Below, one piece after another: positions 48,207 to 57,310 of a stretch of DNA of 64,000 nucleotides (positions are counted from its first letter, which is position 1; each line of letters starts with the position of its first letter). The notes beneath the pieces are model-generated. The model saw only the letters and a program-made list of their open reading frames with translations. It ran no database searches and had not been told where the DNA came from. Source of the stretch: Pseudomonadota bacterium (GTDB taxonomy: Bacteria > Pseudomonadota > Gammaproteobacteria > Acidiferrobacterales > UBA6901); assembly GCA_021819085.1 (NCBI GenBank), contig JAKASJ010000009.1, positions 1-64,000 of the forward strand, in the 5' to 3' direction. Position numbers and translations under genes: made by a program.

Positions 48207-50120
48207 TCAGGACTCATTCACAGACCGAAGGAAGTCCTCCAGTGACCGAACCGCACACTCATCGGCAAAAATGCTGCCGGGCGCGCGTTCCGTTATTCGT
48301 GCCGACAAACCGTCCCGCAGAGCGCGGTCGCTGGCGATCGACACCGCACGCGCTGCATATTCTTCGTTGTCGTGCGCGATCAGTTCGCTCATGTCCATTT
48401 CGTGCAACATCCCATAAGTCTGACGCCCGCGGCTGAATTCACCTGATAATGTTACTACGGGCAGGCCGGCAGCGAAGGCATCCAGCGAGGTCCGTCCTCC
48501 CGACCAGTGCGGCGTATCGAGCATCACGTCGGCCAGAAGGTTCACGCGCAGGTAATCGGCATGCCCCAAGCGCGGCAGGAAACGCAGGCTCGCGTCCGCA
48601 TCCAGGCCGCATGCACTGAAAGCACTCCGCATGCGCTGCCGGAACGCTTCATTGACGGGCGCCTTGTAATCTTCGAAGAACAGGATCAAGGCGTGCGCAT
48701 CACGCACCGTTATCCCAACAAAAAGTTCGTCGGTATCAACATGGATCTTGAACAGCGACTGCGGGCACAGGTACAGCCTGCGATCATCCGGCAGACCGAA
48801 TTGCGCGCGTGTCGCGTCGCGTGCCGGTTCCGGCCGCTCGCAGTGCACGCCGATGCCGTCGAGACGGACCAGATTTTCGCGATAGTGCGCCTCACCGCCA
48901 ACGGGTTCCATGGCATCGGCGGACAGGAAATAATCGATGTTTGGCAAACCGGTTGTCACGGGATGCCCCCAGGCCGCACATTGGACCGGCGCAAGGCGCA
49001 GGGCGGCCAGCCACAGCTCTTTCGGATACATGCCGATCGCCGGATAGACCAGAACATCCAGCTGGTCGCTGCGGATGATGTTGGCGATAGCGGCGATCGA
49101 GCCGGTCGCCGGCCGGTATAGGTCGCAACTCGCCGCGAGCGATCGACTTTCCCCGTCGATGATCGGGTCGATATGGTAGACAAAGGTCTCGAACCGGTCC
49201 CGATCGGCGTGCTTTATCCACCCGCTGAAATAATACGAAACCGTATGCGTGTGAAAAAAGTGCGACGCGTAGCCGACACGCAGGCGCCGCCCGCCTGTCG
49301 CGCGTCTCGGGGTGTCCTGGAAAAACTGCGGCAACGCGGTCCGGGCCATGTCGGTGAAGAAATCCCCGAAACGCCTTTGGAGATCCTTGTCGTTCATACC
49401 CTGATACGCGAGATAGAATCCGTTGCTCCATTGCAGCTCGTCGATCAGGGTCGGCCGTGTCCTGTATCCCGCGCTTCGTGCAATGATCTCATCGAGTCCC
49501 TCGTGGTAGCGTTGCCGGGACTGCCGCAGATGATTCATATCCCGGTAGATCAGCGGCAGCGACAGGTGGAAGCCGAGCGCTGCCTTCAGGCTCAGCGGAT
49601 CAGCGGCGAGCGCCCGTCCGTAATCAGCGACCGCTTCGTCGTATTCGCCGAGGAAATATCTCAGGTTGCCGAGACCGGCGTGAGCGGCGGCATTGGAAGG
49701 AGCAATTTCAGCAGCACGCTGGTAAGACACCAGCGCTTCAGCGTGTTTCCCTGCCGCCTCCTGCGCCTGGCCGAGCTTAAGCCAGATATCGGTACCCTGC
49801 GGCAACACCGCACACAGGCGGCTGAAAACCTCTATCGCCTCGCTGAGTTTGCCGAGGTAAGCAAGGGTCTCGCCCAGACGGAAGGCCGCCTCGTGGAATC
49901 CCGGATCGAGGCGAATCGCCTGGCGCAGGCAAGACTCCACCTGGTCCACGCGTCCGAGCCGACCGTTCGCAATCCCGAGGGTGTACCAGATTAGGGCATC
50001 GGCGTGGCCAGCCACGCAGAGTTCGGTCAGGAGCCTTTGGGCCTCGGGAAGCCGTCCGGCCTGAAACAGGGCAAGGGCCTGCTGCTTCCTGGCCAGAACT
50101 ATCGGATCGGTATTGGACAT
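48207..50120 (-). CDS. second TPR protein with GT41-like glycosyltransferase domain
   Basis: The 637-aa protein has about five TPR units (residues 1-190) and a C-terminal GT41-type region with RLRVGYASHFFHTHTVSYYF, LDVLVYPAIGMYPKELWLAA, CAAWGHPVTTGLPNIDYFLS, and MLDTPHWSGGRTSLDAFAAG. The N-terminus (KQQALALFQAGRLPEAQRLL) matches the sulfotransferase paralogues, so the TPR start has been shared among enzymes with different catalytic ends. Acceptor unknown. Confidence 0.87.
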   Translation of the reverse strand: MSNTDPIVLARKQQALALFQAGRLPEAQRLLTELCVAGHADALIWYTLGIANGRLGRVDQVESCLRQAIRLDPGFHEAAFRLGETLAYLGKLSEAIEVFSRLCAVLPQGTDIWLKLGQAQEAAGKHAEALVSYQRAAEIAPSNAAAHAGLGNLRYFLGEYDEAVADYGRALAADPLSLKAALGFHLSLPLIYRDMNHLRQSRQRYHEGLDEIIARSAGYRTRPTLIDELQWSNGFYLAYQGMNDKDLQRRFGDFFTDMARTALPQFFQDTPRRATGGRRLRVGYASHFFHTHTVSYYFSGWIKHADRDRFETFVYHIDPIIDGESRSLAASCDLYRPATGSIAAIANIIRSDQLDVLVYPAIGMYPKELWLAALRLAPVQCAAWGHPVTTGLPNIDYFLSADAMEPVGGEAHYRENLVRLDGIGVHCERPEPARDATRAQFGLPDDRRLYLCPQSLFKIHVDTDELFVGITVRDAHALILFFEDYKAPVNEAFRQRMRSAFSACGLDADASLRFLPRLGHADYLRVNLLADVMLDTPHWSGGRTSLDAFAAGLPVVTLSGEFSRGRQTYGMLHEMDMSELIAHDNEEYAARAVSIASDRALRDGLSARITERAPGSIFADECAVRSLEDFLRSVNES

Positions 50121-51033
50121 GGCGGAATCAGAAAATCAGGCGGCGTTGCCTGGACCCTGGCCTGGGACCCCGGATGTCCCGTACGTGGACGAGCCATTGC
50201 GCACCGCGCTGCACGGGCAGGACGTCGGTCACGTTTGCTCTCAAGTGCCCTCGCGCCGCATTTCCGGTTCTCATCAACCGGAACCTATGCAGATCATGCA
50301 TATTTACTCGTGCCTCATTCGCCAGTGGTCGGACGCTTTTCCCGCTCTGCATAGCCCATCGACATACCACACCATAGCGAGTGGCATGACCTTCGATCAA
50401 GTCTGAAATAATACTGTTTCGATCAATTTCATGCCGTGATGAGTGGCTGCCATCCTGCAAAACATCGGCCAACAATCGGAATTGCCAAATCTTACCCTTG
50501 CTTCACTAACACGGTTCAACATATCAGGTGCAAAACTTACCGAAAATCAGGCTCGATAGCTCTTGACAACGACAATGTCGCTGTTCACCATGCTTACACT
50601 GTTTTACATTTTAATAACAGAACAGGGATTCGGAGGATGCAGGCAGAACAGGTTTGCTGAGGGAACTCGGAATAATAAAAATCAAGAGCACGGTAGGGAT
50701 CTTCGGAGTCTCCATCCGAAATGATCCCGGCAGCCAGAACAGAAGCCGGACGTACGACGCGCGAAAACTCCCTCAGGCGAATGCAGGCCTGGACCAGCAC
50801 GGCAGATATCCTCCGAATGTCCTCGATAACCACACGGGTGGATTGCGATGAAAGTCTCGTTGCAATCCGGGTGGCGATGGGATGTCTGCAATTCTGCGCT
50901 GAAGCAGCATACCCTCCTGCCAGGGAATCTCTATGGTTCACATGCGCAGGCACATGGCGCAATCAAGCTTAGGATAATGACATACGACTTCAAATAACTA
51001 AGATACTGGCTCATCGCTAGAGAGGAGAGAAAA
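50121..51033. other. 913-bp spacer
   Basis: No supported gene. It separates the minus-strand TPR genes from the plus-strand FadL operon and contains the promoters of both. A minus-strand 115-aa frame (50128-50475) is open but not recognised. Confidence 0.45.
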
Positions 51034-52401
51034 ATGAAAGTGGGTTTCAGAGGACTGCTGCTTGCAGCGGTTGCGATCTGGCTCGTTGTGCCTGCAAGAG
51101 CCTTCGCAACCAACGGGTTTTTCCTGATCGGTTACGGCGAGAAGGCGAACGGCATGGGCGGCGTCGGTGTCGCCTTTCCCCAGGACGGACTCGCTCCGGC
51201 ATACAATCCGGCGGGCATGTCCTGGGTCGGCACCCGCTTTGATATGGGTGCCGAACTGTTCCGTCCGGTCCGCTGCATCTATCACGACAGTGCCACGCTG
51301 CCCGTCGATGAGTGCAGCCATGGCCAGATCTTTCTGATCCCCAACATGGGTGGCGTGTACCGGGCGAGCCCACGGCTTGCCTACGGCTTCGCGGTCGTCG
51401 GCGCCGGTCTCGGCACGAACTACACGCAGCAGCAGCCCAACTATTTTTTCAACTTTCAGGGCCGGGCGAGCAATCCGGCCGGCGTGTCGCTGACCCAGAT
51501 GCAGATTCTCCCGAGCATCGCTTATAAGTGGAACCGCCATAACAGTTTTGGCGCTTCGCTCGCGCTCGCCGCCCAGGTGTTCCGTGCCTACGGCCTGCAG
51601 GCCTTCGGACCAGCACCGACCGGTCTCGGCTTCACCTCGAATCCCAATGCGTCGAATCTCACGAACAAAGGTCCCGACTGGTCCTACGGCCTCGGGTTCC
51701 GTCTTGGCTGGCTGGGAAAGTACTTCCACAACAGACTGAGCCTGGGCGTCAACTATTCGTCGAAGGTGTACATGACGCGCTTCAAGAGGTACTCGGATCT
51801 GTTTGCCCAGAATGGCAGCTTCGATATTCCGGAGAACTATTCCGCGGGCTTCGCCTACAAGGTGACACCGAAAGTTGACGTCGCCATGGATGTGGAGGAG
51901 ATCCGCTACCACGACATCGCGGCAATCGGCGATCCGGGACCAAATGCGGCGAACCCGTCGAACTTCTTCTCGCTCTGTCCGGGGACCGACAAGACCCCCT
52001 GCGAGCTCGGCGGTCCTCAGGGGCTTGGATTCGGATGGACCAACCAGACCGTCTACAAATTCGGCATGGATTACAAGTGGAATCCCCGACTCACACTGCG
52101 CTGGGGCGTGAACTACGGCAAGAATCCCATACCGGCTGACCAGATCCTGTTCAATATGCTGGCGCCGGGCGTCACGGAGTATCACCTGACTTTCGGCTTC
52201 ACGCGGGTCACACACGATGCTCTCACCAAGTACCTGGGCGGCAAGGAGGGCGAGGTTACCGTGAGCTACCAGCATGCCTTTACGTACACCCTCAAGGGCC
52301 CCACGGCGTTCGGACCTTCGGGCGGAATCGTCAACGGCACCAATGCGTCCATAGCCATGAAACAGGACGCGCTTGGCATGAGCTACGGCATCAAATTCTA
52401 A
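51034..52401 (+). CDS. FadL/OmpP1-family outer-membrane protein
   Basis: The 455-aa product has a signal peptide (GLLLAAVAIWLVVPARAF) and the FadL mature start ATNGFFLIGYGEKANGMGGV with the conserved AYNPAGM. Beta strands follow and the end is SYGIKF with a terminal Phe. A ribosome binding site (GAGAGGAGAG) precedes the ATG. It lies 75 bp upstream of the 648-aa surface protein and is probably co-transcribed. Role: uptake of hydrophobic substrates across the outer membrane. Confidence 0.9.
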   Translation: MKVGFRGLLLAAVAIWLVVPARAFATNGFFLIGYGEKANGMGGVGVAFPQDGLAPAYNPAGMSWVGTRFDMGAELFRPVRCIYHDSATLPVDECSHGQIFLIPNMGGVYRASPRLAYGFAVVGAGLGTNYTQQQPNYFFNFQGRASNPAGVSLTQMQILPSIAYKWNRHNSFGASLALAAQVFRAYGLQAFGPAPTGLGFTSNPNASNLTNKGPDWSYGLGFRLGWLGKYFHNRLSLGVNYSSKVYMTRFKRYSDLFAQNGSFDIPENYSAGFAYKVTPKVDVAMDVEEIRYHDIAAIGDPGPNAANPSNFFSLCPGTDKTPCELGGPQGLGFGWTNQTVYKFGMDYKWNPRLTLRWGVNYGKNPIPADQILFNMLAPGVTEYHLTFGFTRVTHDALTKYLGGKEGEVTVSYQHAFTYTLKGPTAFGPSGGIVNGTNASIAMKQDALGMSYGIKF

Positions 52402-52476
52402 CGGCGAACCCGATCACCATTAGCCGCCCGGGCGGATTTCCGCTCGGAGACGGATGAGGAGAGGAGAGACAGAACC

Positions 52477-54423
52477 ATGCGTACCTTGAAACACACCAAA
52501 CTGAAAAAGAGTGCATTGGCGGCGGCGCTGGCCGTGTCGCTGGGAGTCGGTTCCATGATGGACCGCGCCTATGCAGATACCTATACGTTCAGCTTCTCTG
52601 GCGAGTTCACGATGCTGACGTCGGGCGGCACTCCGCTTGACAACACAAGTTATTCGAGCAATTCCTGGAGTGGCTATCGTACTGACATCACTGGGACGAT
52701 GACGTACGACACCGTCGCTGGAACCGGCAGCGGCACGATCACTCCCTTCAACTTCTTTAGCGGATCAAGTCCCGCCGAGGCTCAGGCGATCACGTTTCAG
52801 GCTATCGGGAACGGAACCTGCACGACCAGTAGTCCGACAAGCTGTAGCCCAGGAAATCTGCTGCTGGGCAATATGCTATTCAACTGGAGCGGCAACAACG
52901 GCATCCCGGTGTCGATCGTGATGGATGCGAGCGGTCTCTTCGGAGCCATGGGGTCCTCCCTCGTACCGGGATCCGTCGTACAGAATGTCGGTGCGCTTCC
53001 GGCCAGCAACTATATGAGGAATGGAGGTATGCCGATCGGCCCTGCGCCGGTAGCAACCCTCACGCAGAACACGACCCTGATCGGAGCGGCCTGCACCGGC
53101 ACCAACGGGGCAAGCTGCATGGGCAGAAACCCCAGTGGTGGGCTACCGCTGGTGTCGGATTCGGCTACGCCGACCAACTACAACCCGACCCAGGTCGGCA
53201 TTGGCGGCAATCCGATGGTCGCGGGGCCCTTTGTCGGGTTCAATGCGAACTTTGATTTTGTAAAGATGACGGTAACGAGTAAAAACGGCGTTTCGGGACC
53301 ACCGTCCGTAAACTCGACATCACCGATAAACGGATCGACCACGGCTAATCCCCTTTCGACCCCACCAATCACGGTCACCTTCACCGAGCCGATGGAGGAT
53401 AATACCGTCGCTGCGGCGCTGACCGTAAACCTGACGGGCGGAGCGGCCGTCCCTGGTACCGTGAGCCCCAGTGCGGCGGGACAGACAGCTAGCACCTTTA
53501 CGTTTACACCCACAAACACGCTGGCCTATAGCACGGGATACACAGCCAACATTTCGACCGCCGCATTGAACGCCGGCGGCCAGGCGCTAACGTCCGCGTA
53601 TACCTGGAGTTTCACGACCAAAGCAGCGCCGGTATCTACAAGCTGTACGGGTGGTGGCCCGGCTCCTGCGACAGGCACTGCCGGCAACTTCACCATGCTG
53701 ACCCCGACCGGAACGCCGTTCGGTGGCACGAACGACGTGGTTTATACCTATACGGGGCAACCCGATACCACGATCAACAGTAACGTTTTCAACATGACCC
53801 TGGCCTCGGCCACGCCGGAGCCGTTTTTCGGCTTTGACTGGTCTGCCCACAACATCCGCGTATTCGGTACCGGAACTTGGACTTTCAACACCGGTTGTAC
53901 AGTCGCCGAACTGCAAGCGGGCGTCATGCCCAGCGCCTGCGCAGTGCAGGGAGCACCCCTCACCATGACCGTGGGCTCAGGACAGCTGGGCGCCCTCATG
54001 CTGTTCGACTGGCACGGCAACGACAACATCTATGTGGCGGATGTGTGGAACCAGCACGCTCAATGGCAATCGGGTCCTGGAACGGAGAACGGCCTGTGGA
54101 CCGGCCCGGCATGGGGCGGACCGGCCGGGTATATGGTCGACCCCTTGACCACCTGGTCCTATGCCTCTACCCCCGACACCAATAACGGCATCAACGGAGT
54201 CCCCATGGTGAACGGTCCGTTCATCGGCTTCAGCGCCAATTTCAATCTGGACGCCACCGACACCTGCACGGCAGCCGCCTCGGTACCGATCCAGGCCCAC
54301 GACACCCAGGTCTCCGGCTGCACGATCAGCCCCACGCCAGTGAACCTCTTCAAGCGCAGCGACTGGCTGATCCTGCTGGGCTTTGTCGGCTGGATGGGCT
54401 GGTGGCGCAAGCGCAGGGCTTGA
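52477..54423 (+). CDS. 648-aa surface protein, duplicated FTMLT domains, Ig-like domain and TM/Arg tail
   Basis: After a signal peptide the protein has three parts. Residues about 30-270 closely match the domain of the 37758 protein (FTMLTSGGTPLDNTSYSSNS, RTDITGTMTYDTVAGTGSG, LLLGNMLFNWSGNNGIPVSI). Residues about 275-390 form an SbsA/Big_5-type Ig-like domain (STSPINGSTTANPLSTPPIT, ITVTFTEPMEDNTV). Residues about 400-605 repeat the first domain in divergent form (FTMLTPTGTPFGG, GALMLFDWHGNDNIYVADVW, GPFIGFSANFNLD). The tail is SGCTISPTPVNLFKRSDW, a hydrophobic helix and RKRRA: a sorting-type signal unlike VPxPA. The next gene is a CPBP protease, consistent with a JDVT-CTERM/MrtJ-type pair. 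Confidence 0.82.
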   Translation: MRTLKHTKLKKSALAAALAVSLGVGSMMDRAYADTYTFSFSGEFTMLTSGGTPLDNTSYSSNSWSGYRTDITGTMTYDTVAGTGSGTITPFNFFSGSSPAEAQAITFQAIGNGTCTTSSPTSCSPGNLLLGNMLFNWSGNNGIPVSIVMDASGLFGAMGSSLVPGSVVQNVGALPASNYMRNGGMPIGPAPVATLTQNTTLIGAACTGTNGASCMGRNPSGGLPLVSDSATPTNYNPTQVGIGGNPMVAGPFVGFNANFDFVKMTVTSKNGVSGPPSVNSTSPINGSTTANPLSTPPITVTFTEPMEDNTVAAALTVNLTGGAAVPGTVSPSAAGQTASTFTFTPTNTLAYSTGYTANISTAALNAGGQALTSAYTWSFTTKAAPVSTSCTGGGPAPATGTAGNFTMLTPTGTPFGGTNDVVYTYTGQPDTTINSNVFNMTLASATPEPFFGFDWSAHNIRVFGTGTWTFNTGCTVAELQAGVMPSACAVQGAPLTMTVGSGQLGALMLFDWHGNDNIYVADVWNQHAQWQSGPGTENGLWTGPAWGGPAGYMVDPLTTWSYASTPDTNNGINGVPMVNGPFIGFSANFNLDATDTCTAAASVPIQAHDTQVSGCTISPTPVNLFKRSDWLILLGFVGWMGWWRKRRA

Positions 54424-54474
54424 GAAAATCCGGAATACAAAGTCCATCCCGCGCGGTCAGCTCGTCACCGCGCA

Positions 54475-54506
54475 GGACCCGGCCGGCAGTACTGCCGGCC
54501 GGGTCC
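54475..54506. terminator. perfect 32-bp palindrome between substrate and protease genes
   Basis: GGACCCGGCCGGCA, GTAC, TGCCGGCCGGGTCC is fully self-complementary and very GC rich. It lies 51 bp after the surface-protein stop. There is no long T tract, so it may terminate partially or protect the upstream mRNA end. Confidence 0.7.
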
Positions 54507-54565
54507 CTCACCACCTTCCCTGAACATCACCCTCCGAGCTAGCGCCGGGGGAGTGATTTTTCCAC

Positions 54566-55117
54566 TTGCGCATTTCCTGCAGGAATCAACTTCCCTGGCT
54601 CGGCGCTGCGGCCCTGGCCGTGAACGCCGCTACCAACCATGCCACGCGCGTCTACGTCCTCGGCGGCATCATGCTGTTCTTTCCGCTCGCAGACCCGTTC
54701 TGGAAGCCCCCGGCATTACTGCGGTCACGGCGCCATGTCCTGGGCTGGATCGCCATCGCACTGCCGGCTGCGGCGCTGCTGAGTTGGCGACCGGCCTATG
54801 CCGGCTATACGGCCGCCATGGTCCTGACTGCGGCGTTGCCGGAGGAATGGTTTTTCCGCGCCTATTTCATGACCCGGATGGGTAGCGGCTGGAGCGCGAA
54901 CGTCCTCGCCTCACTCCTCTTCGCCTGCATGCATGGGCTGACCTGGGGATGGATGGCGGCGGTGCTGGTATTTCTCCCTTCCCTGTTCTACGGATGGCTG
55001 TACCAGCGCAGCCGCGACGTGGTGCTGCTGGTTCTGGTCCACGGCCTGTCGAATCTCGTGTTCATGATGCTTCTGTTTCATCCGGTCAACCGTTGGCTGA
55101 CGCGGCACAGCCTGTAA
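54566..55117 (+). CDS. CPBP-type glutamic intramembrane protease (MrtJ-like)
   Basis: The 183-aa product has several TM segments and the three CPBP motifs: EEWFFRAY (residues about 92-99) with the Glu-Glu and Arg, FACMHG (about 118-123), and HGLSN (about 160-164). These give the metal-free glutamic protease active site of the CaaX-protease/Rce1 superfamily. A subset called MrtJ sits beside one target with a JDVT-CTERM sorting tail, which fits the gene just upstream. The start codon is uncertain: TTG at 54566 has only a distant purine-rich site, and later GTG codons are possible. Confidence 0.8.
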   Translation: MRISCRNQLPWLGAAALAVNAATNHATRVYVLGGIMLFFPLADPFWKPPALLRSRRHVLGWIAIALPAAALLSWRPAYAGYTAAMVLTAALPEEWFFRAYFMTRMGSGWSANVLASLLFACMHGLTWGWMAAVLVFLPSLFYGWLYQRSRDVVLLVLVHGLSNLVFMMLLFHPVNRWLTRHSL

Positions 55118-55206
55118 GATCCGGGGATACCCTGGGCGTGTTATTCGGCCCTGCACCCGGATAAATCCAAAAGTTCCGGGTGCAATCTCCGCCAACCGGT
55201 AGCGCA

Positions 55207-55965
55207 TCACCCTGCACGCGGAGCTGTAAAGGGCGGGCGCTTCAATCGGGGTAATGGGGACAGGGTGCGACCAGCAATCCTAAGGTAGCTCGTATCGCCA
55301 ATCGTAGCCGCATAGCGGAGCCAATATTGCATGGCGAAAATCTCCGCTGGTGAATACGATACTGAATCATCGGCACGATCGCCGGAAACATCCGGGGTAA
55401 AAACAGCACTTGCGTCGAAGGCATCTTCATGGATTTGCCAGTCATTGTTATATTGCATCATTGGACTGCCAAGCTTTATTCGGGCATATTTTGGGAAGGC
55501 GAGTCCATATTCTGAGCAACCTCGCTTCAAAGTGATGCGGACTTTCGGCGAAATGCCCTCCGCAATCGCGTCCCGCACGATATTGCGTACTTCTTTCCCC
55601 TCCTCCATGCCCCGGTTATAGATAAACCCCTTGTAGGTGCCCGTACAATCGACTCGTGCTTCACACATGCATTTTCGGCTGTTGTCGTTGGGAAGATCGA
55701 GATGCTCAAATATCATCAAAAGCTTGAACAGATCCATGACGATACGAGGTTCAACGAGAATCTTGTAACAATCAAAACAATACTTCGGAATGACGTGATA
55801 CTTATCAAATACAGCAAGGTGACGGACACATCCCCCCGGATGGGCATCTTTCCACCTGTTTGCGGGCATCCCCCTATATATTTCGAGTGAACCAAAACCT
55901 CCGAAAACGCCTGGATTCTGCAGTTTTTCCTGGAATAATTGCCTGACATCTTCGTCTGTGATCAT
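55207..55965 (-). CDS. hypothetical protein with two Cys clusters
   Basis: From ATG 55965 (an ATG at 55980 is possible) the 252-aa product starts ITDEDVRQLFQEKLQNPGVF. It has GCVRHLAVFDKYHVIPKYCF then DCYKILVEP, and NSRKCMCEARVDCTGTYKGF. The spaced Cys residues may bind metal. Further on are KVRITLKRGCSEYGLAFPKY and a YWLRYAATIGDTSYLRIAG end. I do not recognise a family. It is transcribed against the protease gene and toward it. Codon use looks less GC-biased than its neighbours, hinting at transfer. Confidence 0.65.
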   Translation of the reverse strand: MITDEDVRQLFQEKLQNPGVFGGFGSLEIYRGMPANRWKDAHPGGCVRHLAVFDKYHVIPKYCFDCYKILVEPRIVMDLFKLLMIFEHLDLPNDNSRKCMCEARVDCTGTYKGFIYNRGMEEGKEVRNIVRDAIAEGISPKVRITLKRGCSEYGLAFPKYARIKLGSPMMQYNNDWQIHEDAFDASAVFTPDVSGDRADDSVSYSPAEIFAMQYWLRYAATIGDTSYLRIAGRTLSPLPRLKRPPFTAPRAG

Positions 55966-55980
55966 GATCAGTAAATCCAC

Positions 55981-56659
55981 ATAACCAGTTGGATAGCTAC
56001 CTCGAGGCTCCCCTCGCGGCGCCCTGTTTGTCCTCTAATCCATATGCGCGTCTGTGATTCTTGGTGGTCAGCACACGCACAAGATCACAACCACTGCGTC
56101 AACCCCGTTACCACATTCCCCAACATTCGCGAATTCGAGCGTAGGCCAGCCACACCCAGCCTGATTTCAATTATTGACTGAGTAGGGGAAAGCAGAGGTT
56201 CGTCTTGCTGGATCCGCTGTTCGAGTTATCCTGACAGCAAATAAACCGGCAGGAAGGGGGATGCGGCCGTTTCCTAATTGTACACCCCGTATTTTGAGAT
56301 TTCGGACAACAAGCACCCACGCGATACTCCACACTCACAGCCCGCAGTCGAACCCATACTACATCGGGTTCTTGCCGTTGATCCAGCGAAACACCTGGCG
56401 CTCTTTCGCGCCGGTGAATCCGTGAGGGTGACCTGCCGCCTTGCACGCGGACAGGGCCCTGATGCCGTTTCCGCGCCCATTACAATGCGAGAGGCACGGG
56501 AAACGAGTCGCGTGCAGCGACAGCGTGCAGCGCAGCGCTTGACGGTCCGTGACACATCTGGTCCAATGAAAAAATAACTCATAGCGATAACAGCATGGTT
56601 GGCTGTCTTTAGTGCTGCCTATCCAGCAAATCCAACTTTTATCTTTAAAGACCACTAGC
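55981..56659. other. spacer before the polysaccharide-export operon
   Basis: No supported gene in 679 bp. It should contain the promoter of the exopolysaccharide genes. Frames up to 115 aa on the minus strand have no recognised domain. Confidence 0.45.
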
Positions 56660-57274
56660 ATGTTGAAAATCATGAAATCCCTTTCCTTTGTCGTACTGCT
56701 GTTCATGGCGCTGGGCGCGCTGGTACCAGTCTTTGCACAGGAACCCCGGCATCCGGCAGCAGCGAATTCGTCACCTGCCGTGGCAGCGCAGCCAGGCTAC
56801 CTCATCCAGCCAGGCGACATTCTGACCATCGCCGTGTGGAAAGAGAAGGACCTTGAGGCTGATGTACTGGTGCTCCCCGATGGAACGCTGTCGTTCCCTC
56901 TGGTCGGGGATATCCAGGCCGCCGGCAGAACCGTGCCACAAATCAGGCAGGAGGTCGTTGCCCGCCTCGCCAAATACATGCCCAACCCGGTGGTGACGGT
57001 GGCCGTCAAGCAGATCCAAGGCAACGTGATCTACGTGATCGGCGACGTAAACAAGCCCGGTGCGTTCGTCGCCAACTCCTATCTGGACGTGATGCAGGCA
57101 CTGAGCCTGGCAGGCGGCATGACGCCGTTCGCCGCGGACAACAGCATCAAGATCCTGCGCCGCGTCAACGGGAGAGAGACTGCCATCCGGTTCAAGTACG
57201 GCCAGGTCGAGGACGGTGAACATCTCGCGCAGGACATCATCCTGCAGGCCGGCGACGTGGTGGTCGTACCCTAA
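56660..57274 (+). CDS. epsE: polysaccharide export protein (Wza/EpsE type)
   Basis: The 204-aa product has a signal peptide (KSLSFVVLLFMALGALVPVF, AQ) and a Poly_export domain starting GYLIQPGDILTIAVWKEKDL, then VLPDGTLSFPLVGDIQAAGR, followed by a SLBB domain (VIYVIGDVNKPGAFVANSYL, DVMQALSLAGG). It matches the short exosortase-associated (XrtA/PEP-CTERM) export family. It forms the periplasmic or outer-membrane exit of the polysaccharide. It is the first gene of the set with the barrel, Wzz-like, kinase-like and ATPase genes. Confidence 0.92.
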   Translation: MLKIMKSLSFVVLLFMALGALVPVFAQEPRHPAAANSSPAVAAQPGYLIQPGDILTIAVWKEKDLEADVLVLPDGTLSFPLVGDIQAAGRTVPQIRQEVVARLAKYMPNPVVTVAVKQIQGNVIYVIGDVNKPGAFVANSYLDVMQALSLAGGMTPFAADNSIKILRRVNGRETAIRFKYGQVEDGEHLAQDIILQAGDVVVVP

Positions 57275-57310
57275 GCCTGCCACACTGCCTCTTCCGGGCA
57301 CTCGGAATCC

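Noticed and set aside
50998-52275. 425-aa minus-strand frame
   Set aside because: Antisense shadow of the FadL-type gene, which has a signal peptide, ribosome binding site and family motifs.
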